Below are positions 1-7,313 of a DNA stretch of 12,086 bases, one piece after another (the first letter of the stretch is position 1; the number at the start of each line of letters is the position of its first letter). The stretch comes from Lachnospiraceae bacterium UBA3638 (GTDB lineage Bacteria; Bacillota; Clostridia; Lachnospirales; Lachnospiraceae): assembly GCA_002373595.1 (NCBI GenBank), contig DFKT01000047.1, forward strand, positions 1-12,086, in the 5' to 3' direction. A program made the position numbers and the translations under genes. The notes beneath the pieces were generated by a model that was not told where the DNA came from, did no database searches, and worked only from the letters and a program-made list of their open reading frames with translations.

Positions 1-1362
1 TTCATCGGATCAAATATCAGAAAGTCAGCCAGAAGAGCAGGCCTTAGAACCGATGCTTCCGGTAAGTTTGAGAAGGGTCTCGATCCCAGAAATGCGGAAG
101 CGGCAATAAACAGAGCTTGCAGACTGATAGAGGAGCTCGGCTGCGGAGAGGTAGTAGGAGGCATCGTAGATGTCTGCGAGCCCATCCCCGAGCTAAGGAG
201 GATCACCTTCGAGCCCGACAGATACAATGCACTCCTCGGAACCGATGTAAGCGAGAGTGAGATGCTTGATATCTTCAAGATGCTTGAGATAGAGTATGAT
301 AAGGCTGCGAATGAACTCATCATCCCTTCCTTCAGACAGGATCTCGTCGGATATGCTGATATAGCAGAGGAAGTTGCCAGATTCCACGGATATGACAAGA
401 TTCCCACGACTCTTCCGAAGGGCTCGGCTAACGGCGGTCTTAACCTCAAGATGAGAGTTGAAGGCGTTGCCAGAGATGTAGCTGAGTATTGTGGTTTCTC
501 ACAGGGATATGTTTACTCATTTGAGAGCCCCAAGGTATTTGATAAGCTCCTTCTTCCCGCAGACGATGAGAGAAGAAAGACTGTTACCATATCCAATCCT
601 CTCGGTGAGGATTTCTCGGTGATGCGTACGCTCAGTCTTAACGGTATGCTCACCAGCCTCTCAACCAACTTCAATCGTCGCAATACGAATGTAAGACTCT
701 ATGAGCTCGGAAATATATATCTTCCCAAGTCTGTTCCTGTAACCGACTATCCCGATGAGAGGATGCAGTTTACTCTCGGATTCTACGGAGACGGTGATTT
801 CTTCTCCATGAAGGGTGCTGTTGAGGAGTTCTTCGACAAGGCAGGCATAAAGGAGAAGAGGACATACAATTCCGAGGATAAGGATAATAAGCTTCCTTTC
901 CTTCATCCCGGACGCAGAGCATTCATAGAGTGCGCAGGAAAGGTACTCGGATACCTCGGAGAGGTTCATCCTGCAGTTTGTGACAATTACAATATTAAGA
1001 CCAGAGTATATGTGGCTGTTATCGATATGCCCGAGGTACTTCCTCTTGTAACATTTACTCCCAAGTTCAAGGGACTTGCCAAGTTCCCTGCAGTATCCCG
1101 TGATATCAGTATGGTCGTTCCCAAGAGCGTATCTGCGGGCGACATCGAGGGTATCATCTCTCAGCGTGGCGGCAAGATCCTTGAGGAGTACAAGCTCTTT
1201 GATATCTATGAGGGATCTCAGATCGAGGAAGGTTTCAAGTCAATGGCTTACTCAGTAACCTTCAGAGCTGCTGACAGAACTCTTCAGGACGAAGAGGTCG
1301 GCGCATCCATGAAGAAGATCCTCAACGGACTCGAGTCTCTCGGCATAAAGCTCAGACAGTAG
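1..1362 (+). CDS. pheT: Phenylalanine--tRNA ligase beta subunit (5'-truncated by the window)
   Basis: The frame is open from base 1, and 453 residues are visible of a protein usually near 800, so roughly the N-terminal 350 are outside the window. PheT pairs with PheS in the cytoplasmic (alpha-beta)2 enzyme that charges tRNA-Phe. Seen here: the motif GLRTDASGKFEKGLDP at about residues 20-35 (end of the B3/B4 region); a B5 domain at about 62-136 with the Mg-site pattern DLVGYADIAEEVAR; the inactive catalytic-like core at about 140-340; and a C-terminal ferredoxin-fold anticodon-binding domain at about 355-453, starting near FKGLAKFPAVSRDIS and ending with TAG. No frameshift is visible. pheS would be expected upstream. 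The gene is followed by a strong terminator, so it ends its operon. The family assignment is very secure. Confidence 0.97.
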   Translation, partial: FIGSNIRKSARRAGLRTDASGKFEKGLDPRNAEAAINRACRLIEELGCGEVVGGIVDVCEPIPELRRITFEPDRYNALLGTDVSESEMLDIFKMLEIEYDKAANELIIPSFRQDLVGYADIAEEVARFHGYDKIPTTLPKGSANGGLNLKMRVEGVARDVAEYCGFSQGYVYSFESPKVFDKLLLPADDERRKTVTISNPLGEDFSVMRTLSLNGMLTSLSTNFNRRNTNVRLYELGNIYLPKSVPVTDYPDERMQFTLGFYGDGDFFSMKGAVEEFFDKAGIKEKRTYNSEDKDNKLPFLHPGRRAFIECAGKVLGYLGEVHPAVCDNYNIKTRVYVAVIDMPEVLPLVTFTPKFKGLAKFPAVSRDISMVVPKSVSAGDIEGIISQRGGKILEEYKLFDIYEGSQIEEGFKSMAYSVTFRAADRTLQDEEVGASMKKILNGLESLGIKLRQ

Positions 1363-1384
1363 GTATTATATAAATTACTCGCCG

Positions 1385-1416
1385 CGGCCGGCACAGGCAT
1401 TTTGCTGTACCGACCG
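1385..1416. repeat. Imperfect hairpin downstream of pheT
   Basis: Two 12-nt arms, CGGCCGGCACAG and CTGTACCGACCG, pair with two C-A mismatches around the 8-nt loop GCATTTTG. It has no T tract, so it is not itself an intrinsic terminator. It lies between the pheT stop and the true terminator and may act as a 3' RNA-stabilising stem, but that is a guess. Confidence 0.4.
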
Positions 1417-1463
1417 GAGCCCGTCAAATGTACAAATGACTGTATCGCAAACGGCGACAAAGA

Positions 1464-1494
1464 AAAACACCCTCACCAATGGCGAGGGTGTTTT
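1464..1494. terminator. Bidirectional intrinsic terminator between pheT and the DUF4234 gene
   Basis: A perfect 11-bp stem (AAAACACCCTC / GAGGGTGTTTT) closes a loop that can add a CC/GG pair. Reading +, the stem runs into T4; reading -, it runs into T5 then CTTTG. It sits between two convergent genes, 102 nt after the pheT stop and 21 nt beyond the stop of the - strand gene, so it can serve both. Confidence 0.85.
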
Positions 1495-1514
1495 AGATTA
1501 CTTAAGTTTCCGGC

Positions 1515-2144
1515 TTACTGAACGGGTGCGTAGTATCCGTGTACTCTGTTGTATGCGGCGCAGATCAGGTTCGTATTCTTGATGAGGATGTTCATTCCCA
1601 CGAAGGGTCCGATACCGCAAAGGAGAGAACCGAAGATATCCCACATGAGGACGGTGCTTCCGTTCTCCTGGAAGTTCATTCCGTAGCGGAACGAGTTGGT
1701 GGCAAGTCTGTTACCAAGCTTGTACTGCCAGATGATTGAATAGATACCGCAGGTGATGAAGGAGAGTACGATGAATTCGACAAGTCCGCCGGTATTTTCT
1801 CCGTCGCCTTCACATGCAATATTTACGTCTCTGGCCATAGAATACAGGAAATAGTAGCCGTAGATACCGCAGGTAATGATCCCGAGAAGAATATAAATGA
1901 TGAGACCTCTGTCGGTCTTAAGGGGTCCGTTTCCGGGAGTGGGTCCGTTTCCGTTAAAGGACTGAGCCATCTCATTTACTGCGCTTCCGAACTGCTGCTC
2001 GGCATGACCGAATGCATTCTGTGCAGCTCCTGCAGCATTGTTAAAAGCATTGTCGAGCTTGCGGGATACGCTAAGGGGTGCGCCGCACGCAGGGCAGCTT
2101 GCGCTTCCGTCAGGAATCTGTGCTCCGCATTTTTCACAAAACAT
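1515..2144 (-). CDS. Zinc-ribbon DUF4234 membrane protein
   Basis: 209 residues, function unknown. Seen: an N-terminal zinc ribbon with C3, C6, C17 and C20 (two CxxC knuckles); a low-complexity Ala/Asn/Gln/Gly linker at about 28-75; then hydrophobic segments at about 80-102, 119-142 and 165-188. The first two carry the near-repeat ITCGIYGYYFLY / ITCGIYSIIWQY, a pattern typical of DUF4234 proteins. The zinc ribbon is predicted to face the cytoplasm. The start is fixed by GGAGGAT 6-7 nt upstream, embedded in the last codons of the DUF2752 gene, which ends 4 nt before this ATG. The two genes are therefore cotranscribed and probably translationally coupled. The domain call is confident; the role is not known, and a membrane-shaping or envelope-stress role is only speculation. 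Confidence 0.88.
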   Translation of the reverse strand: MFCEKCGAQIPDGSASCPACGAPLSVSRKLDNAFNNAAGAAQNAFGHAEQQFGSAVNEMAQSFNGNGPTPGNGPLKTDRGLIIYILLGIITCGIYGYYFLYSMARDVNIACEGDGENTGGLVEFIVLSFITCGIYSIIWQYKLGNRLATNSFRYGMNFQENGSTVLMWDIFGSLLCGIGPFVGMNILIKNTNLICAAYNRVHGYYAPVQ

Positions 2145-2148
2145 ATTT

Positions 2149-2601
2149 TTATCCTCCGATTTTGTTTATTATGAAGCGGATGAGTCTGTAAACCGCTCCC
2201 GATCCGGGGTCAAAGGTAACTGCAACCGAGTTTCCCGAAATCATTCTGAACATATATACTATAAAGAAAAGTGCTATGTTTGTAAATATGTAAATTTTAT
2301 AAACCAGTTCTCCTGTTTTGCTGTTTTTCTGCTTTTTTATACGATATTGCCTGATCAGGCAGACCGCTGCAAAGATAAAAGGAAGAGGGAATAAGGGATG
2401 GAAGTCCCGGGCAGAACGGATATCCCCCATAGCAAGGCATACGCAGGCTCTGGTCATACCGCATCCCGGGCAGGATACGCCCGTCAGGAATTTGATGGGG
2501 CACCCACGTCCCGTTAAAGCGTATAGGGTACCATATAATGCGCATACGGCGAGTATGGCTGATATTGCCTCCGATATTTTTTTGATCTTTTCCCTATTCA
2601 T
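2149..2601 (-). CDS. DUF2752 membrane protein (copy 1)
   Basis: 150 residues from the ATG at 2601; an in-frame TTG immediately precedes it. Hallmark motif CPGCGMTRA at residues 44-52 and the following HP at 68-69 identify DUF2752, a small integral membrane family of unknown function. Hydrophobic segments lie at about 11-30, 69-84 and 103-121, separated by a basic loop (RQYRIKKQKNSK). It is the first gene of a two-gene cassette with the zinc-ribbon DUF4234 gene. No Shine-Dalgarno sequence precedes the start; instead a near-consensus promoter ends 8 nt before the ATG, which predicts a leaderless message. A second DUF2752 gene lies at about 10.8-11.3 kb. Confidence 0.85.
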   Translation of the reverse strand: MNREKIKKISEAISAILAVCALYGTLYALTGRGCPIKFLTGVSCPGCGMTRACVCLAMGDIRSARDFHPLFPLPFIFAAVCLIRQYRIKKQKNSKTGELVYKIYIFTNIALFFIVYMFRMISGNSVAVTFDPGSGAVYRLIRFIINKIGG

Positions 2602-2609
2602 CAAGAGAT

Positions 2610-2638
2610 ATTCTAGATTACACCGGAATATGTGTCAA
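2610..2638 (-). promoter_or_regulatory. Strong sigma-70-type promoter for the DUF2752-DUF4234 cassette
   Basis: On the - strand TTGACA (2638-2633), a 17-nt spacer and TAGAAT (2615-2610) match the consensus at 11 of 12 positions with ideal spacing. The -10 box ends only 8 nt before the ATG at 2601, so transcription should begin at about 2601-2604, at the start codon itself. Confidence 0.75.
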
Positions 2639-2775
2639 ATAGGGCCTTTTCGTGAGAAATAAAGCATGATCGGAATATATGATAATTTTCTCTGTTGGGG
2701 TTAAGTGATGAAGTCAATTTTCCGATATAAGAGATGACACTTAATATCAGGCTTGTGCCATAGCCTTATTAATGT
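2639..2775. other. Non-coding part of the divergent intergenic region
   Basis: No gene is supported here. Two mutually exclusive pairings are visible: TTAAGTG (2701-2707) with CACTTAA (2738-2744), or TTAAT (2741-2745) with ATTAA (2768-2772) outside AGGCT (2749-2753) / AGCCT (2762-2766). No known riboswitch class was recognised. A weak -10 (TATGAT, 2678-2683) has no convincing -35, so transcription of this stretch is uncertain. Confidence 0.3.
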
Positions 2776-2804
2776 AAATCCCGCTTGAACTATAAGCGGG
2801 ATTT
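2776..2804. repeat. Perfect inverted repeat overlapping the M18 operon promoter
   Basis: Arms AAATCCCGCTT (2776-2786) and AAGCGGGATTT (2794-2804) pair over 11 bp around the 7-nt loop GAACTAT. Reading +, it is followed by TATTAC with T4 at the end of the right arm, so it could be a terminator. However, the probable -35 of the downstream operon (TTGAAC, 2785-2790) lies at the loop and the right arm fills the -35/-10 spacer, which also fits an operator. Confidence 0.6.
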
Positions 2805-2813
2805 TATTACAAT
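2785..2813 (+). promoter_or_regulatory. Probable promoter of the M18-queA-PilZ-VanZ operon
   Basis: TTGAAC (2785-2790), exactly 17 nt, TACAAT (2808-2813). The start site is expected near 2820, giving a leader of about 47 nt that contains a small GGTC-TTTG-GACC hairpin (2822-2833) and the ribosome binding site AAAGGAG (2851-2856). The -35 is only partly consensus. Confidence 0.55.
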
Positions 2814-2866
2814 ATTCTTTGGGTCTTTGGACCGCAAATGCAAATGACATAAAGGAGATTTTTAAC

Positions 2867-4309
2867 ATGGAAAACAAGTCGATCTGGAACAAGTACAACC
2901 AGGCTGAGCTTAAAAAACTCGAGAAGATTGCCGAGGAGTACAGAGTATTCATAAGTGACTGCAAGACTGAGAGAGAGTGCACGGACCGTATCGTAGAACT
3001 CGCTGAAAAGGCAGGATTTACCGAGCTTTCAAGACTTACCGGCGGTAAGAAGAAGCTTAAGGCAGGAGATAAAGTCTACAGCGTATGGATGAACAAGAGC
3101 ATCTGCCTGTTCACCATTGGAAAGAAGGGCTTTAAGGACGGAATGAACATCCTCGGAGCGCATATCGACAGCCCCAGGATAGATGTTAAGTCCAATCCTT
3201 TATACGAGAGTGATGATTTCGCACTTCTTGATACTCACTACTACGGCGGTATCAAGAAGTATCAGTGGGTAACCATTCCCCTTGCTCTCCACGGAGTGGT
3301 CGTAAAGAAGGACGGAACTACCGTAGAGCTTGCCATCGGTGAGGATGATGACGATCCTGTATTCTTTGTATCCGATATCCTTATCCACCTTGCACAGGAT
3401 CAGATGGAGAAGAAGGCAGCTAAGGCTGTAGAGGGTGAGGCACTTGACCTTATCATCGGAAACCGCCCTATCAAGATCGCTCAGGCTGATGTTAAGGGCA
3501 AGAAGGTTACCGCCAAGAAGGACGCCAAGGAAACCGCTAAGGAAGCCGTTAAGGCAGGTATCCTTGATATCCTTAAGAGAGAATATGGTTTTGAGGAGGA
3601 GGATTTCCTCTCCGCAGAGCTTGAGATAGTACCTGCAGGAAAGGCAAGAGAAGCAGGATTTGACCGCAGTATGATCCTCGGATACGGACAGGACGACAGA
3701 GTCTGTGCTTATCCTTCATACAAGGCTATTGCAGATCTTGGAGTTATCCCTGAGAGGACCGCATGCTGCATCCTTGTTGATAAGGAGGAGATCGGTTCCG
3801 TAGGCGCTACCGGAATGCAGTCCAAGTTCTTTGAGAATGCGGTTGCTGAGGTTATGAACCTCACCGGAGAGTACAGCGAGCTTAATCTTAGAAGATGCCT
3901 CGCTGCCAGCTGCATGCTCTCATCCGATGTATCTGCGGGTGTAGATCCCAATTATGAGTCAGTATTTGAAAAGAAGAACGCTGCATTCCTCGGACGCGGT
4001 CTGGTATTTAACAAGTATACCGGAGCACGCGGAAAGAGTGGTTCTAATGATGCAAATGCCGAGTATATCGGACATATCAGATCCGTATTTGCCAAGGATG
4101 ATATAGACTTCCAGTTTGCAGAGCTCGGAAAGGTAGATGCAGGCGGCGGCGGAACCATCGCTTACATCCTTGCTCTCTACGGCATGAATGTTATCGACAG
4201 CGGAGTGGCTGTACTCAATATGCATTCACCTTGGGAGGCTACCAGCAAAGCCGATATCTATGAAGCATACAGGGGATATATGTCCTTCTTAAAGGGTGTT
4301 AAGCTCTGA
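2867..4309 (+). CDS. M18-family metalloaminopeptidase (aspartyl aminopeptidase-like)
   Basis: 480 residues. M18 enzymes are cytoplasmic, di-zinc, large oligomeric exopeptidases that remove N-terminal (often acidic) residues from peptides. Metal-site motifs are all present: HID at H99/D101 (in [11 protein letters not shown]), a bridging Asp in [10 protein letters not shown] at 307/308 ([15 protein letters not shown]), D354 ([13 protein letters not shown]) and H453 ([18 protein letters not shown]). A lysine/alanine-rich insertion (about 205-230) is consistent with the longer bacterial M18 subgroup. The ATG at 2867 is preferred over an upstream in-frame TTG at 2819 because AAAGGAG lies 10 nt upstream and the TTG falls right at the predicted transcription start. 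Exact peptide preference cannot be read from the sequence. queA follows after one base. Confidence 0.95.
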   Translation: MENKSIWNKYNQAELKKLEKIAEEYRVFISDCKTERECTDRIVELAEKAGFTELSRLTGGKKKLKAGDKVYSVWMNKSICLFTIGKKGFKDGMNILGAHIDSPRIDVKSNPLYESDDFALLDTHYYGGIKKYQWVTIPLALHGVVVKKDGTTVELAIGEDDDDPVFFVSDILIHLAQDQMEKKAAKAVEGEALDLIIGNRPIKIAQADVKGKKVTAKKDAKETAKEAVKAGILDILKREYGFEEEDFLSAELEIVPAGKAREAGFDRSMILGYGQDDRVCAYPSYKAIADLGVIPERTACCILVDKEEIGSVGATGMQSKFFENAVAEVMNLTGEYSELNLRRCLAASCMLSSDVSAGVDPNYESVFEKKNAAFLGRGLVFNKYTGARGKSGSNDANAEYIGHIRSVFAKDDIDFQFAELGKVDAGGGGTIAYILALYGMNVIDSGVAVLNMHSPWEATSKADIYEAYRGYMSFLKGVKL

Positions 4310-4310
4310 T

Positions 4311-5363
4311 ATGGACGGCTTTCTTAAGTCAGATTACTATTACGATCTTCCTGAGGAACTTATAGCGCAGGATCCGCTTGAGGACAGGACCTCGAGCAGG
4401 CTCATGCTCATCGATAAGAAAACGGGCAAAACTGCGCATAAGATTTTCAGGGATATAAAGGATTACTTAAAGTCGGGAGATGTGCTTGTTCTCAACGATA
4501 CCAGAGTCATACCGGCGAGGCTCATCGGTGAAAGAGAAGGCACCGGAGGCCAGGTCGAAGTCCTGCTCCTTAAGAGAAAGTCGGACAGTACCTGGGAGAC
4601 TCTGGTAAAGCCGGGAAAAAAGTGCAAACCCGGTCAGAGGCTCGTCTTCGGAGGCGGACTCTTAAAGGCTGAAGTGACCGAAACAGTGGATGACGGCAAC
4701 AGGCTTATCCGATTTGAGTATGACGGGATCTTTGAGGAGATACTGGACAAACTCGGCGAGATGCCGCTTCCGCCTTATATCACTCATAAGCTTGCGGACA
4801 AGAATCGTTATCAGACAGTATATGCGAAGTATGATGGATCAGCAGCTGCCCCGACCGCGGGACTGCATTTTACGCAGGAACTCCTCGCAGAGATAGAAAG
4901 TATGGGCGTGGGCATTGCGTATGTAACGCTTCATGTCGGACTCGGTACTTTCAGACCCGTTAAGGAAGACAATATACTCGATCATCATATGCATACCGAG
5001 CATTGCATTATTCCCGAGGAGAGCGCTAAGCTTATCAATGATACAAAGAAGCGCGGCGGGAGAGTGATATGCGTCGGAACCACCTCCACCAGGACAGTGG
5101 AGAGTATGGCGGATGAGAATGGCATGGTGAAGGATGGTATCATGGATACCGACATTTTCATCTATCCCGGATATAAGTTCAAATGCGTTGACGGGCTGAT
5201 AACCAATTTTCACCTTCCGGAGTCAACGCTTATCATGCTGGTATCGGCACTGGCCGGAAGAGAAAATGTACTTGCTGCATATAAAGAAGCGGTAAAGGAG
5301 AGATACAGATTTTTCTCATTCGGAGATGCATGCTTTTTTGCGGATCTGGATGAAATCCGATAA
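4311..5363 (+). CDS. queA: S-adenosylmethionine:tRNA ribosyltransferase-isomerase
   Basis: 350 residues, full length for QueA. It transfers and isomerises the ribosyl group of SAM onto preQ1 at the wobble base of GUN-anticodon tRNAs, giving epoxyqueuosine. Family motifs seen in order: [16 protein letters not shown] (11-26), [11 protein letters not shown] (61-71), GEMPLPPYI (149-157), AAPTAGLHF (179-187), [10 protein letters not shown] (208-217), [10 protein letters not shown] (256-265), [15 protein letters not shown] (299-313) and FSFGDA (335-340). The ATG at 4311, one base after the aminopeptidase stop, gives the normal N-terminus; a GTG at 4296 inside the previous gene is also in frame and would sit too close to AAAGGG to use it. 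Tgt, often the neighbour of QueA, is not in the window. Confidence 0.97.
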   Translation: MDGFLKSDYYYDLPEELIAQDPLEDRTSSRLMLIDKKTGKTAHKIFRDIKDYLKSGDVLVLNDTRVIPARLIGEREGTGGQVEVLLLKRKSDSTWETLVKPGKKCKPGQRLVFGGGLLKAEVTETVDDGNRLIRFEYDGIFEEILDKLGEMPLPPYITHKLADKNRYQTVYAKYDGSAAAPTAGLHFTQELLAEIESMGVGIAYVTLHVGLGTFRPVKEDNILDHHMHTEHCIIPEESAKLINDTKKRGGRVICVGTTSTRTVESMADENGMVKDGIMDTDIFIYPGYKFKCVDGLITNFHLPESTLIMLVSALAGRENVLAAYKEAVKERYRFFSFGDACFFADLDEIR

Positions 5364-5401
5364 CAGGTCGTTCTACAGGGCAAAGCCCGGAAAGGAATAC
5401 C

Positions 5402-5740
5402 ATGGCTAGCGAAAGAAGAAAAGACAAGAGAACACATCTGGAATCAAAACTCGTTATCAAGCGCCTTGACGGTACGGGACATGATGAGGTTTCTATCGAG
5501 ATCCAGGATGTATCCAAGAGCGGAGTCGGATTTACCTGCGATAAAGCTCTTGAGATCGGTGCTACATATGAGTCTTATCTGACCATATGGACCAAGGAAG
5601 TGCTTCATGCATTCATACAGATCGTTCGTATAGAGCTTGAAGGCGATGAGTATCATTACGGATCGTCCTTTGTCGGACTTCCCGAGATGGAAGCTGCCAG
5701 GATAGAGACTTATCAGACACTCAGCGATAATGCGCAGTAA
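5402..5740 (+). CDS. PilZ-domain protein, probable c-di-GMP receptor
   Basis: 112 residues, a stand-alone PilZ domain. The two nucleotide-binding signatures are intact: RxxxR as R6-K-D-K-R10 near the N-terminus and DxSxxG as D36-V-S-K-S-G41. The remaining beta-barrel strands follow (SYLTIWTKEVLHAFIQIVR, then HYGSSFVGL). Proteins of this kind bind cyclic di-GMP and pass the signal to a partner; no output domain is fused. The start has AAAGGA 5 nt upstream. It follows queA by 38 nt, a gap that contains a small GGGC-AAA-GCCC hairpin (5378-5388), and its stop overlaps the VanZ-like start by 11 nt, suggesting translational coupling. Ligand binding is inferred from the motifs. Confidence 0.9.
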   Translation: MASERRKDKRTHLESKLVIKRLDGTGHDEVSIEIQDVSKSGVGFTCDKALEIGATYESYLTIWTKEVLHAFIQIVRIELEGDEYHYGSSFVGLPEMEAARIETYQTLSDNAQ

Positions 5741-6260
5741 GGACAGAGATAGAGAAATATCACTTTCCCAAAAGGGAAAGATCTCTGTCTCCGTTATCTG
5801 CACGGTGCTTCTGATCCTTCTCTATATCGCTGTATGGGGATTCTCGGGCCAGGATGCCGAGCATTCCGGATCTTTGAGTATGGGGATCACGGAGAGGCTG
5901 GTTGACTTTTTCAGTACCATCACTGGCAGAAACTGGACGGAAGAAGCGATAGAAGCTTTTGCCGTATATTTCGAGCATCCCGTGAGAAAACTTGCTCATG
6001 TACTTGAATATTCGCTTATGAGCGTGCTCGTTTTCGGAATATGGGCGCCTCATTACCAAGTAAACAAAAAGAGGATGCTTTTCAGCATCCTCTGGGTTTT
6101 TTTATCGGCTTCTGTTGATGAATTTCATCAGGTCTTCGTCCCCGGCAGGTACGGAAGCTTTGCGGATGTGCTTCTCGATACCGCAGGCGGGGCATTAAGC
6201 TTATTTATTGTGTATCGTATAACCTTTGGCGGAAAGAATGGACTCCGCTCTCGAAAGTGA
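5730..6260 (+). CDS. VanZ-like membrane protein
   Basis: 176 residues of the VanZ-like family. Seen: N-terminal transmembrane segment about 17-36 followed by the family motif FSGQ (38-41); RKLAHVLEY (86-94); DEFHQVFVPGRYGSFADVL (130-148) then LDTAGGALSLFI ending in the last helix. Membrane segments lie at about 92-106, 117-130 and 150-164. The family is named after a teicoplanin-resistance accessory protein, but stand-alone homologues are common and mostly uncharacterised, so resistance should not be inferred. The ATG overlaps the PilZ gene by 11 nt and has no clear Shine-Dalgarno, consistent with coupling. Codons for residues 114-125 contain a terminator-like hairpin, and the last 60 nt overlap tyrA on the other strand. 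Confidence 0.88.
   Translation: MRSKDRDREISLSQKGKISVSVICTVLLILLYIAVWGFSGQDAEHSGSLSMGITERLVDFFSTITGRNWTEEAIEAFAVYFEHPVRKLAHVLEYSLMSVLVFGIWAPHYQVNKKRMLFSILWVFLSASVDEFHQVFVPGRYGSFADVLLDTAGGALSLFIVYRITFGGKNGLRSRK
6066..6103 (-). terminator. Intrinsic terminator for tyrA, embedded in the VanZ-like gene
   Basis: The 10-bp perfect stem AGAGGATGCT / AGCATCCTCT is 6070-6079 with 6084-6093. Reading -, the loop is GAAA (a stable tetraloop) and the stem runs directly into TTTTTGTTTAC, a textbook terminator about 100-135 nt beyond the tyrA stop. Reading +, the loop is TTTC and a T7 tract (6097-6103) follows after GGG, so some termination of the VanZ transcript is also possible. Confidence 0.7.
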
Positions 6261-7307
6261 TTCACCGTCTTCGAATTCTATCCTGAGATCTCCTCCCAGG
6301 TATTCTCTGTTGTGAAGTATTCCTATATTCTTGATGCTGATCCCGTTAAGTGCGAGGATAGTCGCTATGGCGGCAAGCGCACCGGGTTCATCGGCTATAT
6401 CTACAGTAAATTCGTATCTTACCTTGATCGGACCGTGTCCCGCATCCACAAAGGAGTCACGGTAACTTCTTGCTCCGTCAAAGAAATCATAGAGCTTATC
6501 GGGATCCCTGCTCTCGAGCGTGGTCTTGAAGTTTTCGAGCGAAGCGATGAAATCCGTCAGGAGTTTGTCGATATTACCTTCATTTGTAAGGCATATCTGG
6601 CGCCACATCTCTGCAGAAGAGGAGGCGATACGGGTTATATCCTTAAATCCTCCGGCTGCAATGGTCTTCATCAGACCGTCCGATCCGTCAGAGTCCCTTA
6701 CCAGTCCCACAAGAGCAGCTGCGATGACATGGGGGAGGTGGCTTACTCCGGCAACTATCTCGTCGTGTTTATCACATGTGAGTACGAGAGGAATGGCATC
6801 CATCAGCTTTACCAGCTCTACAAAGCTGTCTATGGAATCCTTCGGTACAGTGTCTGTAGGAGTGAGGATATAGTAGGCATTTTGAAGTATGGAGGTCTTG
6901 GATGCAGCATATCCGACGCGCTCGCTTCCTGCCATCGGATGTCCTCCTATGAAGTGCGCTTCGAGGCCGGCTTCTTTTACGGCATTATGGATGGGAGTCT
7001 TGACGCTTCCGACATCAGTGAGGATAGCACCGTCTTTCAGGAAGGGCTTTATTATGGATACATGATCGTTGTTTACGCCTACGGGCATGCACAGGAATAT
7101 GATATCGCAGTCCGAAAAAGCCTCTCCGGGCTCATCGGCTATGATATCGGCCACTCCGTCCGCATGGGCAGCTTCGGAAGCCTCGCGGTGCCTGTTATAT
7201 ACGATTATTTTGGATTCGGGGAGATTGTCTCTTATTGATCTGGCTATCGATCCGCCGATAAGACCCAGTCCCAGAAAACCGAACGTAGTGAATTTAATTT
7301 TGCACAT
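6201..7307 (-). CDS. tyrA: Prephenate dehydrogenase with C-terminal ACT domain
   Basis: 368 residues. It oxidatively decarboxylates prephenate to 4-hydroxyphenylpyruvate with NAD(P)+, the committed step to tyrosine. Seen: Rossmann motif GLGLIGGS (13-20); active-site region GGHPMAGSERVG (121-132); SHLPHVIAAAL (189-199); GGFKDITRIASSS (219-231) and MWRQICLTN (234-242); then an ACT domain (about 296-368) starting VRYEFTVDIADEPGALA, as in Bacillus-type TyrA, usually the site of feedback control by tyrosine. No chorismate mutase domain is fused. The ATG at 7307 gives the correct N-terminus, but there is no Shine-Dalgarno and TATAAT ends 6 nt before it, predicting a leaderless mRNA. It is divergent from an aromatic-amino-acid-type ABC importer and overlaps the VanZ-like gene by 60 nt at the 3' end. 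Confidence 0.96.
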   Translation of the reverse strand: MCKIKFTTFGFLGLGLIGGSIARSIRDNLPESKIIVYNRHREASEAAHADGVADIIADEPGEAFSDCDIIFLCMPVGVNNDHVSIIKPFLKDGAILTDVGSVKTPIHNAVKEAGLEAHFIGGHPMAGSERVGYAASKTSILQNAYYILTPTDTVPKDSIDSFVELVKLMDAIPLVLTCDKHDEIVAGVSHLPHVIAAALVGLVRDSDGSDGLMKTIAAGGFKDITRIASSSAEMWRQICLTNEGNIDKLLTDFIASLENFKTTLESRDPDKLYDFFDGARSYRDSFVDAGHGPIKVRYEFTVDIADEPGALAAIATILALNGISIKNIGILHNREYLGGDLRIEFEDGESLSRAESILSAKGYTIHNK

Positions 7308-7313
7308 AGGGAA

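Noticed and set aside
2819..2866. Upstream TTG start for the M18 aminopeptidase
   Set aside because: The extra 16 residues are not part of the family, and the predicted transcription start (about 2820) falls on this codon; ATG 2867 has AAAGGAG.
5730..6260. Glycopeptide resistance gene
   Set aside because: Only a VanZ-like protein is present, with no vanH/A/X or regulator; stand-alone homologues are common housekeeping proteins.
6312..7238. Long + strand ORF (308 codons) opposite tyrA
   Set aside because: It is antisense to a fully conserved tyrA, has no ribosome binding site and its translation matches no protein pattern; its openness follows from tyrA codon usage.
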